A stretch of DNA of 64,000 nt, from the NCBI RefSeq assembly GCF_029263665.1, contig NZ_JAJUFQ010000011.1, positions 1 through 64,000 on the forward strand. The letters run 5' to 3'. This document shows, in pieces, positions 26,775-36,003 of this stretch; the stretch's first letter is position 1; the number at the start of each line of letters is the position of its first letter. The translations under genes and the position numbers were made by a program. The notes under the pieces are model-generated. The model was given only the letters and a program-made list of their open reading frames with translations, ran no database searches and was not told the origin of the DNA. This DNA comes from Halomonas sp. (GTDB lineage: Bacteria > Pseudomonadota > Gammaproteobacteria > Pseudomonadales > Halomonadaceae).

Positions 26775-27689
26775 ATGCTCGAACTCCGCCATCTCCGTAC
26801 ACTGGTGGCACTGCGTGACGCCGGCTCCCTGGTCGAAGCTGCCGAACGCGTGCACCTGACTCAGTCTGCACTATCCCACCAGCTCAAGGATCTCGAGGAG
26901 CGTCTGGACAATCCCCTGTTCATGCGCAAGACGCGACCGGTGGAATTCACCCGTGCCGGATTGCGGCTGTTGAACCTGGCCGAGCAGATTCTGCCGCAGG
27001 TGCGCATGGCCGAGCGCGACCTGGCCCGCCTGGCCGGTAACGAACAAGGCCGGCTGCACATGGCCATCGAGTGTCATAGCTGCTTCCAGTGGTTGATGCC
27101 CACGGTGGATCACTTCCGTGACCACTGGCCGGAAGTGGAAATCGACATTCCTGGCGGCCATCACTTCGATCCGCTTCCCGCCCTGGCTCGGGAACAGCTG
27201 GATCTGGTCATCACGGCAGACCCTCAGCCTCTGCAGGGAGTCCATTACGAGCCTCTCTTCCGTTATCAGGGACTCCTCGCCGTAGCACGCCAGCACCCAC
27301 TGGCCGACAAGACTTTCATCGAGCCTGCCGACCTGGCCGACCAGACCCTGATCACCTACCCGGTGGAGCGTTCACGGCTGGATGTGTTCACACAGTTTCT
27401 CGACCCTGCTGGCATCACCCCTCGAGAGGTGCGCACCGCAGAGCTGACCATCATGATGATGCAGCTGGTGGCCAGCGGACGAGGCGTCTGCGCACTACCC
27501 AACTGGGCACTGACCGAGTATCTGGAGCGGGATTACGTCAAGGCAGTCAACCTGGGAGAGCACGGCGTCTGGAGCACTCTGTTCGCGGCCATTCGCGAGG
27601 ACACTCGCAGCGCACCATGGATGGAAGACTTTCTGCGCACCGCAAGGGAGACATCTTTCAGGGTGCTGGAAGGTATCAAGCCTGCCTGA
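26775..27689 (+). CDS. metR: LysR-type regulator MetR
   Basis: 304 residues, near the E. coli MetR length of 317. The N-terminal winged helix reads LRHLRTLVALRDAGSLVEAAERVHLTQSALSHQLKDLE. The co-inducer domain includes HMAIECHSCFQWLMPTVD and DLVITADP, typical of the homocysteine-sensing regulator of methionine synthesis. ATG 26775 gives the conserved start; an upstream in-frame codon at 26697 adds 26 non-conserved residues. No met biosynthesis gene is adjacent, unlike the metE-metR pair of enterics. Confidence 0.9.
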   Translation: MLELRHLRTLVALRDAGSLVEAAERVHLTQSALSHQLKDLEERLDNPLFMRKTRPVEFTRAGLRLLNLAEQILPQVRMAERDLARLAGNEQGRLHMAIECHSCFQWLMPTVDHFRDHWPEVEIDIPGGHHFDPLPALAREQLDLVITADPQPLQGVHYEPLFRYQGLLAVARQHPLADKTFIEPADLADQTLITYPVERSRLDVFTQFLDPAGITPREVRTAELTIMMMQLVASGRGVCALPNWALTEYLERDYVKAVNLGEHGVWSTLFAAIREDTRSAPWMEDFLRTARETSFRVLEGIKPA

Positions 27690-27714
27690 GGAATGCCTGA
27701 CGCCTGAAATGCCT

Positions 27715-27970
27715 TAGGCTTTGTGTGAAAAGTCGGCGAGCGATGATCAGGGCTAGGTTCGCTCCCGGCGAACCAACGCACTTCCCACGTCCATGTGGGT
27801 CGCAAGGCGGAATCGATCGAAAAAGCGGAGTTTACAAGGTGTAAATGAGCATGTTGAGATCGATTGACTCGCTTCGCTCGCCCTTCGGGCCAGCCTTTGG
27901 CTGTTGTCTCCGCTTCGCTCCGGCTCAGCGCAGCATGGGCAAGCGTAGGCACTTTTCGTACAGAGCCTAG
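27715..27970. mobile_element. Family-1 MITE-like element, copy B
   Basis: About 256 bp with inverted ends: left TAGGCTTTGTGTGAAAAGT; right, on the other strand, TAGGCTCTGTACGAAAAGT. TA occurs on both flanks, which fits a TA target duplication. It matches copy A over most of its length but carries about 60 extra bases near 27866-27930, rich in short palindromes. The right end is the TAG stop of the rstB-like gene. Non-coding. Confidence 0.88.
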
Positions 27971-29571
27971 GGGCGGCGTGGCAACATCAGGGAAAACCGC
28001 GCTCCTTGAAGACTTGGGCTTTCATCCACCATGACGTTGCCTCCATGCCAGGCCATGATCTTCTGCACAATGGATAAACCGAGACCATAACCGCCAGAAC
28101 TGCGGGTACGGCTGTCATCAAGGCGAGCGAAGGGTTTGAAGATGTCCTGACGCGCCTGTGGCGGCACCCCATCCCCATCGTCTTCCACGTCCAGGCGGAC
28201 CATTCTCGATTCTTCGCTCAAGGTGACCTTTACCTTGCTATGCGCATGGCGACAGGCATTGGCCACCAGATTCTGAATCGCTCGCTGCAGATAACGGGCG
28301 TCACCGTTGACCTCAATATCCTCCCCAGGGGCAAGCTGCAGTGTCACAGCACCATGCAACGGCTCGAGCGATTCGATCACTCGCAGGCTGACTTCTCGCA
28401 GGTCAACCAGTGTCGCCGAGGTTTCCACGCCACTGATGGTCTCGCTATCGAGACGGGCATAGGTGAGGATTTCGTCGATCAGGTCATCCAGTTCATCAAT
28501 ATCGCTGTCCACACCCCGTAGCTGACTACGAACCAGTGGGTCGTCCGACATGTCTTCCACCATCTGGGTCGCGAAACGAATTCGGGCCACTGGCGTTCTC
28601 AACTCATGGGATACGGCACGAATCATGTCCTGCTGAGCACGCAACAAGGACTGGACCTGGGATGCCATGCCGTTGAAGGCCATGCCGACTCGACCGAGGA
28701 AATCACTGCTTTCCACCTTGACCCTGGTATCCAGACGCCCACTGGCCAAGCGGGTAGCCGCCATTTCCAGGCGGGACATACGAGCCTCGATACCCCGTAC
28801 GATCATGTAGATGGCCAACGCCAGCGCGCTCATCAGCAGCACCAGCAACGACACCAGCAGCGCAGGTGGTCGCGACTCATACGATTCCATCGGCCCGACG
28901 GTCAGCCAGGAAGGAGGCTCTCCTTGAGGATGAAGCTTCATGAACAATGCCACCGACCAGCGCTCCGGCAACAGATGCAGGACGACTTCACCATTATCGA
29001 GCTGTTCAGAAGGTTGCTCGCCCAAGGCCTCGGGCGGGGTATTTGCCAATGAGAGCGGGAAACCACTTGCCGTCAGCATGTCGAGCCGTGCATTACGTGC
29101 CGCCCCATCGACAGCTGCGAGCCAATTGCCAGCCAGCATGGTCATGCCGCGCAACTGCCGCTCGCTCATCCCCATCAGAGACGCTTCAAGTACCATGCCA
29201 CTACCGGGAACAAGGCGCACAAATCGCCAGCCTTGCTCTCCGCTATATTCGACCAGCACCCCGCCTCGCTCCAGGCGGATACGTTCGAAGTAGCTTGGTG
29301 CATAAGACGCAATGGAAACCAGGGACAGGGACATGTCGAGGGCTTCGGAGTAGCGCGTCAGCCAGGCTTCACGCTGACCAGCGGGCTGTTCCGCAATCAC
29401 ACTGGTCAGTAGCTGCATGGGCGCTGCTGCGAGATTCTCGCGGTAATACTCGACACGCACCTTGTCGACCAGAATGAGACCCAGCATGGCCAGGCCCAGC
29501 GCCACGACCAGAGTAGCCGCCAGCATGACATATACTCGCAGGAAAGTGCTGTCGACCAAGGCCCTGCGCAT
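27967..29571 (-). CDS. rstB: Sensor histidine kinase, RstB-like
   Basis: 534-residue membrane histidine kinase. Helix 1 is at about 11-33, a periplasmic sensor region spans about 34-234, helix 2 is at about 235-258, then HAMP. The DHp domain has its phospho-accepting His near 321 in AVSHELRTPVARIRF, and the ATPase domain has N, G1 and G2 boxes (NLVANACRHA, VEDDGDGVPP, GGYGLGLSIV). The kinase core closely follows E. coli RstB, which responds to Mg2+/acid via PhoPQ. The N-terminal sensor is longer, so the signal may differ. Its start is 4 bp after the rstA stop. Its stop codon is part of family-1 element copy B. Confidence 0.88.
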   Translation of the reverse strand: MRRALVDSTFLRVYVMLAATLVVALGLAMLGLILVDKVRVEYYRENLAAAPMQLLTSVIAEQPAGQREAWLTRYSEALDMSLSLVSIASYAPSYFERIRLERGGVLVEYSGEQGWRFVRLVPGSGMVLEASLMGMSERQLRGMTMLAGNWLAAVDGAARNARLDMLTASGFPLSLANTPPEALGEQPSEQLDNGEVVLHLLPERWSVALFMKLHPQGEPPSWLTVGPMESYESRPPALLVSLLVLLMSALALAIYMIVRGIEARMSRLEMAATRLASGRLDTRVKVESSDFLGRVGMAFNGMASQVQSLLRAQQDMIRAVSHELRTPVARIRFATQMVEDMSDDPLVRSQLRGVDSDIDELDDLIDEILTYARLDSETISGVETSATLVDLREVSLRVIESLEPLHGAVTLQLAPGEDIEVNGDARYLQRAIQNLVANACRHAHSKVKVTLSEESRMVRLDVEDDGDGVPPQARQDIFKPFARLDDSRTRSSGGYGLGLSIVQKIMAWHGGNVMVDESPSLQGARFSLMLPRRP

Positions 29572-29575
29572 GGCG

Positions 29576-30295
29576 TCAGTTGTCCTTTACGAACAGGTAC
29601 CCTTTGCTCCTCACGGTCTTGATGCGGTGAGGATGATGGGGGTCATCACCAATCTTTGGCCGAATGCGCGACACTCGTACATCGATGGAGCGATCCTGGC
29701 CATCGTAGCGAATGCCGCGCAGCTGGGAGAAGATTTCCTCCCGAGTCAGCACTCGTCCGGCATGGCTGGCCAGCAACCACAGCAGATCGAATTCTGCACT
29801 GGTCAGGTCAATACGACTTCCTTTCAACCAGGCTTCCCGAGTGGCATTGTCGATTTCCAGATCACTGAACATCAACCGGCTCTCGTCACTACTGTTGCTG
29901 TCGCCACTATCCCGTCGTCGCAACAATGCCCGCATACGGGCCAGCAATACTCGTGGCTGCACGGGTTTGGGCACGTAGTCGTCGGCCCCCATCTCCAGGC
30001 CGAGCACCTGATCGAGATCATCCGTACGCGCGGTCAACATCAGGATGGGACCTAGGTAGTCGTTGCGTACACGCCGGCAAATCGACAGTCCATCCTCGCC
30101 GGGCAGCATGAGATCGAGAATTACCAGATCCGGCTGAATATCAAGAATTCGTTGTACGCCACGCGCACCATCGCCTTCCACGGTGACACGAAAACCATTG
30201 GCTTCGAGATAGTCCCGGGTCAGGTTGGCGAGGCGCTCGTCGTCCTCGATGATCAACACGTGATCCTGTTCACGCAGGTCTGGGCGGTCTTCCAT
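29576..30295 (-). CDS. rstA: Response regulator, RstA-like
   Basis: 239-residue OmpR-family regulator. Receiver domain 8-125 with the acidic pair near 17-18 (IIEDDE), phospho-acceptor Asp near 61 (LVILDLMLPGEDG) and Lys near 110. Winged-helix DNA-binding domain about 140-235 ending LRGIRYDGQDRSIDVRVSRIRPKI and KTVRSKGYLF, nearly the E. coli RstA wording. The start at 30295 was chosen over 30349, whose extra residues come from a TTGTTGC tandem repeat in the leader. Confidence 0.92.
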   Translation of the reverse strand: MEDRPDLREQDHVLIIEDDERLANLTRDYLEANGFRVTVEGDGARGVQRILDIQPDLVILDLMLPGEDGLSICRRVRNDYLGPILMLTARTDDLDQVLGLEMGADDYVPKPVQPRVLLARMRALLRRRDSGDSNSSDESRLMFSDLEIDNATREAWLKGSRIDLTSAEFDLLWLLASHAGRVLTREEIFSQLRGIRYDGQDRSIDVRVSRIRPKIGDDPHHPHRIKTVRSKGYLFVKDN

Positions 30296-30309
30296 AATTC
30301 CCCGGTTCC

Positions 30310-30354
30310 TTTTTGTTGCGTTGATTTTGTTGCATTGGTCTTGTTGCACAGACT
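30310..30354. repeat. 15-bp degenerate tandem repeat in the rstA leader
   Basis: Three units centred on TTGTTGC (30310-30324, 30325-30339, 30340-30354) directly upstream of rstA. No function is assigned. Confidence 0.6.
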
Positions 30355-30563
30355 GTACTGCTTTGCCTCCCTCTCGGCCAAAGCATTCTTTTTCGGGCCG
30401 ACGTGATGAGCAAGCCGTTAAACATCACGTAAGAATACCGCAAATTTTGGGTATCGCCTTCCCCAAGTACAACTCACTCTCACCAAGCGCCAGGCCGCCC
30501 CACTGCTGGCCTCATGAAAAAAGCAAAAGTTGCCCTCTGGATGACCACATCTCTTCCACAAGG

Positions 30564-30584
30564 TCATCCACAAAGTTATCCACT
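30564..30584. promoter_or_regulatory. Two DnaA-box-like 9-mers in the nrdA promoter
   Basis: TCATCCACA at 30564-30572 and TTATCCACT at 30576-30584, each one mismatch from the DnaA consensus TTATNCACA, in the same orientation. The E. coli nrdAB promoter also carries DnaA boxes beside NrdR boxes, so the arrangement is credible. Confidence 0.6.
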
Positions 30585-30602
30585 TGATGAGGTGGCAAAA
30601 CC

Positions 30603-30646
30603 ACACTATCTTGTGTTCGAAATCTCATGAGGCACCATATCATGTG
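30603..30646. promoter_or_regulatory. Pair of NrdR boxes
   Basis: ACACTATCTTGTGT at 30603-30616 and ACCATATCATGTG at 30634-30646 resemble the NrdR consensus ACACWATATATWGTGT. Their matching TATC cores are 31 bp apart, the normal three-turn spacing for paired NrdR boxes. Repression of nrdAB by NrdR with ATP/dATP is expected. Confidence 0.75.
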
Positions 30647-30745
30647 CCTCTAGCAATCTCACTTCACACTGTCAACCACCGTTTTTCAGGTGGGTATTTT
30701 TACTTCGAGACTTATTTCGACATTCAGGTAGGGAACCTCGGCGCC

Positions 30746-33634
30746 ATGGATACACTCGCTTCTCCGGACCACTCGTCCGTCTCCGTCACTGCCCCCCAGA
30801 CGCTGCGTGTCATCAAGCGCACAGGGGATGTGGTGCCGTTCGACGCCGGCAAGATCGCCGTGGCCATGAGCAAGGCATTCATTGCCGTTGAAGGCGACAA
30901 CGCTGCGACATCATCTCGGGTTCGCGAGTTCGTCAAGGAGTCTTCCGACAGCATCCTGCAGACGTTTGTCCGCCGCATGCCGGATGGTGGCACCGTGCAC
31001 ATCGAAGATGTTCAGGATCAGGTCGAACTGGCGCTGATGCGCAGCGGCGAGCAGAAAGTCGCCCGTGCCTACGTGCTGTATCGTGAAGAGCATACCCGTG
31101 CTCGCGAGGCCAGTGGCATCGCCAAGCCCCATCCGACCCTCAATGTGACCCATACGGATGGCACAGTCCGCCCGCTGGACCTGGGTCGTGTCGAGACACT
31201 GGTATTCGACGCCTGCGCAGGCCTCGAGCACGTCGATCCCAACAAGATCGTCCAGGATTCCCTGAAGAACCTGTATGACGGTGTGTCCGTCGATGGTGTC
31301 TCCCAGGCACTGATGATGACGGCACGGACCCTGGTCGAGCAGGATCCCAACTACACCTACGTTACCGCCCGCCTGCTGCAGGATAACCTGCGCCGTGAAG
31401 CATTGAGCTTCCTCGAGATTGCCGAAGATGCCACCCACGGCGACATGGCCGAGCTGTACAAGCCGGCATTCAAGGCCTATGTGGCGCGTGGCATCGAATT
31501 CGAGCAACTCGACCCCAGACTGGGCGAATTCGACCTGGAACGCCTGGGCGATGCACTGGACCACAACCGTGACAACCAGTTCACCTACCTCGGTCTGCAG
31601 ACCCTCTACGATCGTTATTTCATCCACAAGGATGACGTGCGCTATGAACTGCCCCAGGTGATGTTCATGCGCGTGGCCATGGGGCTGTCACTCAACGAGG
31701 ATGAACGCGAAGCCCGTGCCATCGAGTTCTACGAGCTGCTGTCCAGCTTCGACTACATGTCTTCCACCCCGACGTTGTTCAACGCCGGCACCCTGCGTAG
31801 CCAACTGTCCAGCTGCTACCTGACCACCGTACCCGACGACCTTGAGCACATCTACGGTGCCATTCGTGACAATGCCCTGCTGTCCAAGTGGGCTGGCGGC
31901 CTGGGCAACGACTGGACACCGGTTCGCGCACTGGGCTCCTACATCAAGGGGACCAATGGCAAGTCACAGGGTGTCGTGCCGTTCCTCAAGGTGGTCAATG
32001 ACACGGCTGTCGCGGTCAACCAGGGCGGCAAGCGCAAGGGAGCGGTCTGCGCCTACCTGGAAACCTGGCACCTGGATGTCGAGGAATTCCTCGAGCTGCG
32101 CAAGAACACGGGAGACGATCGCCGCCGTACCCATGACATGAACACCGCCAACTGGGTGCCGGACCTGTTCATGAAGCGCGTCTTCGACGATCAGGAGTGG
32201 ACCCTGTTCTCTCCATCCACCTGCCCGGATCTCCACGACCTCTACGGTGTTGCCTTCGAGAAGCGCTACGCGGAATACGAGGAGATGACCCGCAATGGCC
32301 AGATCAAGCTGTTCAAGCGGGTCAAGGCCAAGGACCTGTGGCGCAAGATGCTGTCCATGCTGTTCGAGACAGGCCACCCCTGGATCACCTTCAAGGATCC
32401 GTGCAACATCCGCAGCCCGCAAAGCCATGCCGGTGTTGTACACAGTTCCAACCTGTGCACCGAGATCACCCTCAATACCAGCATCGATGAGATCGCTGTC
32501 TGTAACCTGGGCTCCATCAACCTGGCCCAGCACGTGGTCGATGGTCAGCTCGATGGCGACAAGTTGAAGAAGACTGTGCGCACCGCGGTACGCATGCTCG
32601 ATAACGTTATCGACATCAACTACTACGCGGTACCACAGGCCAAGAACTCCAACTTCAAGCATCGTCCGGTGGGACTCGGCATCATGGGCTTCCAGGATGC
32701 GCTCTATGCCCAGGGCATTGCCTACGCCAGCAACGATGCCGTGGCGTTTGCCGACCGTTCCATGGAACTGATCAGCTACCACGCCATCGAGGCCTCCAGC
32801 GACCTGGCTGCCGAGCGCGGCCGTTACGAAAGCTTCGAAGGCTCGCTGTGGAGCCAGGGTGTACTGCCCATCGACTCCGTCGACAAGCTCAAGTCCGAGC
32901 GTGGCGAAAAGTACATCGAAGTCGACACCAGCACTACCCAGGACTGGGAGCATATCCGCGAGAAGGTACGCAACCAGGGGATGCGCAACTCGAACGTGAT
33001 GGCCATCGCCCCCACGGCGACCATCTCCAACATCTGTGGCGTTACCCAGTCCATTGAGCCGACCTACCAGAACCTGTTCGTCAAATCGAACCTGTCTGGC
33101 GAGTTCACCGTGGTCAACGCCTACATGGTCAACGACCTCAAGGAACGCGGTCTGTGGGATGAGGTCATGATCAACGATCTCAAGTACTACGACGGCAGCG
33201 TACAGCCCATCGACCGTATCCCGGAAGATCTCAAGGCCAAGTACGCCACCGCCTTCGAAGTCGAGCCCAAGTGGCTGGTCGAGGCGGCCTCCCGTCGCCA
33301 GAAGTGGATCGACCAGGCTCAGTCGCTGAACCTCTATATTCAGGGCGTGTCCGGCAAGAAGCTCGACGTGACCTATCGCATGGCCTGGTTCCGCGGTTTG
33401 AAGACCACCTATTACCTGCGTGCCCTGGGTGCCACTTCGGTGGAGAAGTCCACGGTCAACCGCGGCAAGCTCAACGCCGTAAGCAATGGCTCTGCCCCTG
33501 AAGCGCCGGCAGCGGCCCCTTCTTCGGCGCAACCCGAGCCGCGTGGCATCGATGATTTCCTCAAGGGGAAGGGCGGCCAGCGACCACCTTCCGCCGGAGA
33601 GATCGACGAGCTGGGCTGCGAAGCCTGCCAGTAA
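30746..33634 (+). CDS. nrdA: Class Ia ribonucleotide reductase, large subunit
   Basis: 962-residue catalytic subunit converting ribonucleoside diphosphates to deoxy forms. Two N-terminal ATP-cones are visible (about 19-110 and 131-225), as in the long Pseudomonas-type NrdA and unlike the 761-residue E. coli protein. Active-site cysteines lie in LSSCYLTTV (about 356) and SSNLCTEI (about 570), and the redox-active pair is in the C-terminal GCEACQ. ATG 30746 was chosen because the earlier in-frame reading would cover the NrdR boxes. The partner nrdB follows after 129 bp containing a heptamer array. Confidence 0.97.
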   Translation: MDTLASPDHSSVSVTAPQTLRVIKRTGDVVPFDAGKIAVAMSKAFIAVEGDNAATSSRVREFVKESSDSILQTFVRRMPDGGTVHIEDVQDQVELALMRSGEQKVARAYVLYREEHTRAREASGIAKPHPTLNVTHTDGTVRPLDLGRVETLVFDACAGLEHVDPNKIVQDSLKNLYDGVSVDGVSQALMMTARTLVEQDPNYTYVTARLLQDNLRREALSFLEIAEDATHGDMAELYKPAFKAYVARGIEFEQLDPRLGEFDLERLGDALDHNRDNQFTYLGLQTLYDRYFIHKDDVRYELPQVMFMRVAMGLSLNEDEREARAIEFYELLSSFDYMSSTPTLFNAGTLRSQLSSCYLTTVPDDLEHIYGAIRDNALLSKWAGGLGNDWTPVRALGSYIKGTNGKSQGVVPFLKVVNDTAVAVNQGGKRKGAVCAYLETWHLDVEEFLELRKNTGDDRRRTHDMNTANWVPDLFMKRVFDDQEWTLFSPSTCPDLHDLYGVAFEKRYAEYEEMTRNGQIKLFKRVKAKDLWRKMLSMLFETGHPWITFKDPCNIRSPQSHAGVVHSSNLCTEITLNTSIDEIAVCNLGSINLAQHVVDGQLDGDKLKKTVRTAVRMLDNVIDINYYAVPQAKNSNFKHRPVGLGIMGFQDALYAQGIAYASNDAVAFADRSMELISYHAIEASSDLAAERGRYESFEGSLWSQGVLPIDSVDKLKSERGEKYIEVDTSTTQDWEHIREKVRNQGMRNSNVMAIAPTATISNICGVTQSIEPTYQNLFVKSNLSGEFTVVNAYMVNDLKERGLWDEVMINDLKYYDGSVQPIDRIPEDLKAKYATAFEVEPKWLVEAASRRQKWIDQAQSLNLYIQGVSGKKLDVTYRMAWFRGLKTTYYLRALGATSVEKSTVNRGKLNAVSNGSAPEAPAAAPSSAQPEPRGIDDFLKGKGGQRPPSAGEIDELGCEACQ

Positions 33635-33697
33635 TCAAACAGGAATGGCGGCTCTGCTCATCGCGAGCCGCCTAAATACAGAGCTGCAATGAGACTG

Positions 33698-33739
33698 CTC
33701 GAAGCTCGAAGCTCGAAGCTCGAAGCTCGAAGCTCGCAG
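33698..33739. repeat. CTCGAAG heptamer array between nrdA and nrdB
   Basis: Six 7-bp units, five CTCGAAG and a final CTCGCAG, in the 129-bp nrdA-nrdB spacer, ending 24 bp before the nrdB start. The unit differs by one base from that upstream of valS. Confidence 0.95.
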
Positions 33740-33763
33740 TCATCATGAACCGGAGATATTTAC

Positions 33764-35038
33764 ATGCTCAACTGGGACGAGTTCCACGAAGACGATACCA
33801 GCGTCGCCGAAAAGCCTGCCGTTACCAAAGCACCGGCACCCGCGGTGGAGCCGGATGCTGCAGCCGTACAGGAAAGTACGGCTGGTAACAGCTCCAGTAA
33901 CACTTCCAGTAACACTTCCAGTAACTACAAGGCCGCCGAAGAAGATCGTCTGGCACGTGCGCGCCAGGCTCTGGAAGAGCTGGATGTTGCCGCGGGCCTC
34001 GAGGAACTGGAAATGGGTGCGGCCCGGATCGAGGTCGACGACAAGCGCATGATCAATGCCCGCGCGGACCTCAACCAGTTGGTGCCGTTCAAGTATGAAT
34101 GGGCCTGGCAGAAGTATCTGGATGGCAGTGCCAACCACTGGATGCCCCAGGAAGTGAACATGAACGCGGATATCGCGCTGTGGAAAAGCACGGACGGCCT
34201 GACGCCGGACGAGCGCCGCATCGTCGAGCGTTCACTGGGCTACTTCTCCACTGCCGATTCGCTGGTGGCCAACAATCTGGTCCTGGCCGTCTATCGCCTG
34301 ATCACCAATCCCGAGTGCCGCCAGTATCTGCTGCGTCAGGCTTTCGAGGAGGCCATCCATACCCACGCCTATCAGTACTGCGTGGAGTCCCTGGCCATGG
34401 ATGAAGGCGAAGTCTTCAACATGTACCGGGAAGTGCCGTCGGTTGCAGCCAAGTCTGCCTGGAGCCTCAAGCATACCCAGTCGCTATCGCGTCCGGACTT
34501 TAACACCGGCACCCCGGAAACCGACCAGGAACTGCTGCGCAACCTGATCGCTTTCTACTGCGTCACCGAAGGCATCTTCTTCTACTGCGGCTTCAGCCAG
34601 ATCCTGTCCATGGGTCGCCGCAACAAGATGACCGGTGTCGCGGAGCAGTTCCAGTACATTCTGCGTGACGAATCCATGCACCTGAACTTCGGCGTCGACA
34701 TGATCAACCAGATCAAGATCGAGAATCCGCATTTGTGGACGCCTGAATTCCAGGACGAAGTCACCCAGATGATCCTCGAAGGTACTGAGCTGGAAATCGC
34801 TTATGCCCGTGACACCATGCCTCGCGGTGTGCTCGGCATGAATGCTGCGATCATGGAAGAGTACCTGCACTTCATCTGTAACCGCCGTCTGGCTCAGATC
34901 GGGCTCAAGGAACAATTCCCGGGTGCCCAGAACCCCTTCCCCTGGATGAGCGAGATCATCGATCTGCGCAAGGAGAAGAACTTCTTCGAGACCCGCGTCA
35001 CCGAATATCAGGTCGGCGGCGCTCTGAGCTGGGACTAA
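33764..35038 (+). CDS. nrdB: Class Ia ribonucleotide reductase, small subunit
   Basis: 424-residue radical-generating subunit with a di-iron centre. Iron-ligand segments are [22 protein letters not shown] (about 193-206, with the radical-type tyrosine just after the EXXH) and [12 protein letters not shown] (about 299-310). The C-terminal tail for NrdA docking ends in VGGALSWD. The first 60 residues are a disordered, Ala/Pro/Ser-rich extension containing [13 protein letters not shown] from a 12-bp tandem repeat. CGGAG lies 10 nt before the ATG. Confidence 0.96.
   Translation: MLNWDEFHEDDTSVAEKPAVTKAPAPAVEPDAAAVQESTAGNSSSNTSSNTSSNYKAAEEDRLARARQALEELDVAAGLEELEMGAARIEVDDKRMINARADLNQLVPFKYEWAWQKYLDGSANHWMPQEVNMNADIALWKSTDGLTPDERRIVERSLGYFSTADSLVANNLVLAVYRLITNPECRQYLLRQAFEEAIHTHAYQYCVESLAMDEGEVFNMYREVPSVAAKSAWSLKHTQSLSRPDFNTGTPETDQELLRNLIAFYCVTEGIFFYCGFSQILSMGRRNKMTGVAEQFQYILRDESMHLNFGVDMINQIKIENPHLWTPEFQDEVTQMILEGTELEIAYARDTMPRGVLGMNAAIMEEYLHFICNRRLAQIGLKEQFPGAQNPFPWMSEIIDLRKEKNFFETRVTEYQVGGALSWD
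33887..33922. repeat. 12-bp in-frame tandem repeat in nrdB
   Basis: Three 12-bp units (33887-33898, 33899-33910, 33911-33922), the last two identical, encoding Asn-Ser/Thr-Ser-Ser repeats in the N-terminal tail outside the conserved fold. Confidence 0.9.
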
Positions 35039-35205
35039 CCACACCACCAGGATCAGGGAGGAAAGGCAGCGTCAGAAGCACGAATAACGGAAAGTACGTA
35101 TAAGGCAAGCGTCTCACCAGCGGTAACCTAGCCACGAAAATGGCCTGTCTGCGGCTTGTCATGTCACCGACTGCATACAGTGCCCAACTGAAGAGGGAAT
35201 GACTT

Positions 35206-35508
35206 ATGCCGGTATCCCACCATCGTCTTCAGCGTGACCCCAGAGCCTGGCAGTCGGCTCTGGACCAGGCCCTGGCCGCCCATGATGGCGAACGCGCCCT
35301 GGCACGTTATGAGCACCTGGCTCATGCCTTTCCGTCACCGGAATACGACCCGCGTGATGAGAGCCACCCTCACCTCAACCTGGATGCCCTCAAGCGCTGG
35401 GCACTGTATCGCGGCTGGCAGGCTCGTCCAGCCACCGACCGCGTCCAGGAAGGTGAGGTCTATCGCCCTCCTGTGCGCTTCACTCGAGTAATGGGTAAGT
35501 ACCATTGA
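35206..35508 (+). CDS. Small conserved-looking protein of unknown function
   Basis: 100 residues, soluble, rich in His, Arg and Ala, with no membrane helix or signal. I do not recognise the family. Segments DPRAWQSALDQALAAHDGERALARYEHLAHAFPSPE suggest helical structure. A GAGGGA site precedes the ATG. Its TGA overlaps the ATG of the NUDIX gene (TGATG), so the two are translationally coupled and probably work together. Confidence 0.75.
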   Translation: MPVSHHRLQRDPRAWQSALDQALAAHDGERALARYEHLAHAFPSPEYDPRDESHPHLNLDALKRWALYRGWQARPATDRVQEGEVYRPPVRFTRVMGKYH

Positions 35509-35939
35509 TGGCAACCTCCGATACCCTTGCCACTCGCACCTTGCACATCGCCGCCGCCCTGATCCTCGATGGGCGGGGGCGATTGCTGCTGGTACGCAAG
35601 CGTGGCACCCAGGCCTTCATGCAGGCCGGAGGCAAGATCGAGCCTGACGAAACACCAGAGGCAGCACTACGCCGGGAACTGAAGGAAGAGCTCGGCGGTA
35701 CTCCGGCCCAGATCCACTATCTGTGCGAAGCCTTTGCCCCAGCGGCCAATGAGCCTGGCTATCGCGTCCACGCACATCTGTTCAACGTGACCATGACAGG
35801 CGAGCTGTCACCGGCTGCGGAGATCGAGACACTGCATTGGGCCACACCGCAGGAAGCGCGTCAGCTCCCTCTTGCAGCGCTGACTCGCGACCATGTCCTG
35901 CCATTGGCAGAGAGCCTGGTCCTGCAGCCCCTGGTTTGA
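35508..35939 (+). CDS. NUDIX hydrolase
   Basis: 143-residue pyrophosphohydrolase. The NUDIX box reads GGKIEPDETPEAALRRELKE followed by ELGG (about 44-67), with the G, E, RE and EE positions intact. Substrates of this family are nucleoside diphosphate derivatives, including oxidised nucleotides; the exact one cannot be told. It starts within the stop codon of the unknown gene upstream and lies downstream of nrdAB, so a nucleotide-pool role is possible but unproven. Confidence 0.88.
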   Translation: MATSDTLATRTLHIAAALILDGRGRLLLVRKRGTQAFMQAGGKIEPDETPEAALRRELKEELGGTPAQIHYLCEAFAPAANEPGYRVHAHLFNVTMTGELSPAAEIETLHWATPQEARQLPLAALTRDHVLPLAESLVLQPLV

Positions 35940-36003
35940 GGCACCTTGGATAACGAGCCAGTCGCCCCTGATGCAGGTACATGAGTTCAAGAACCTGCTT
36001 TGA

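Noticed and set aside
20382-27970. Complete insertion sequence or prophage
   Set aside because: Inverted-end elements are present but none encodes a transposase, and no phage structural or integrase gene is seen.
31964-33532. 522-codon minus-strand open frame opposite nrdA
   Set aside because: Shadow of nrdA in the complementary frame; composition typical of antisense to a GC-rich gene and no start signal.
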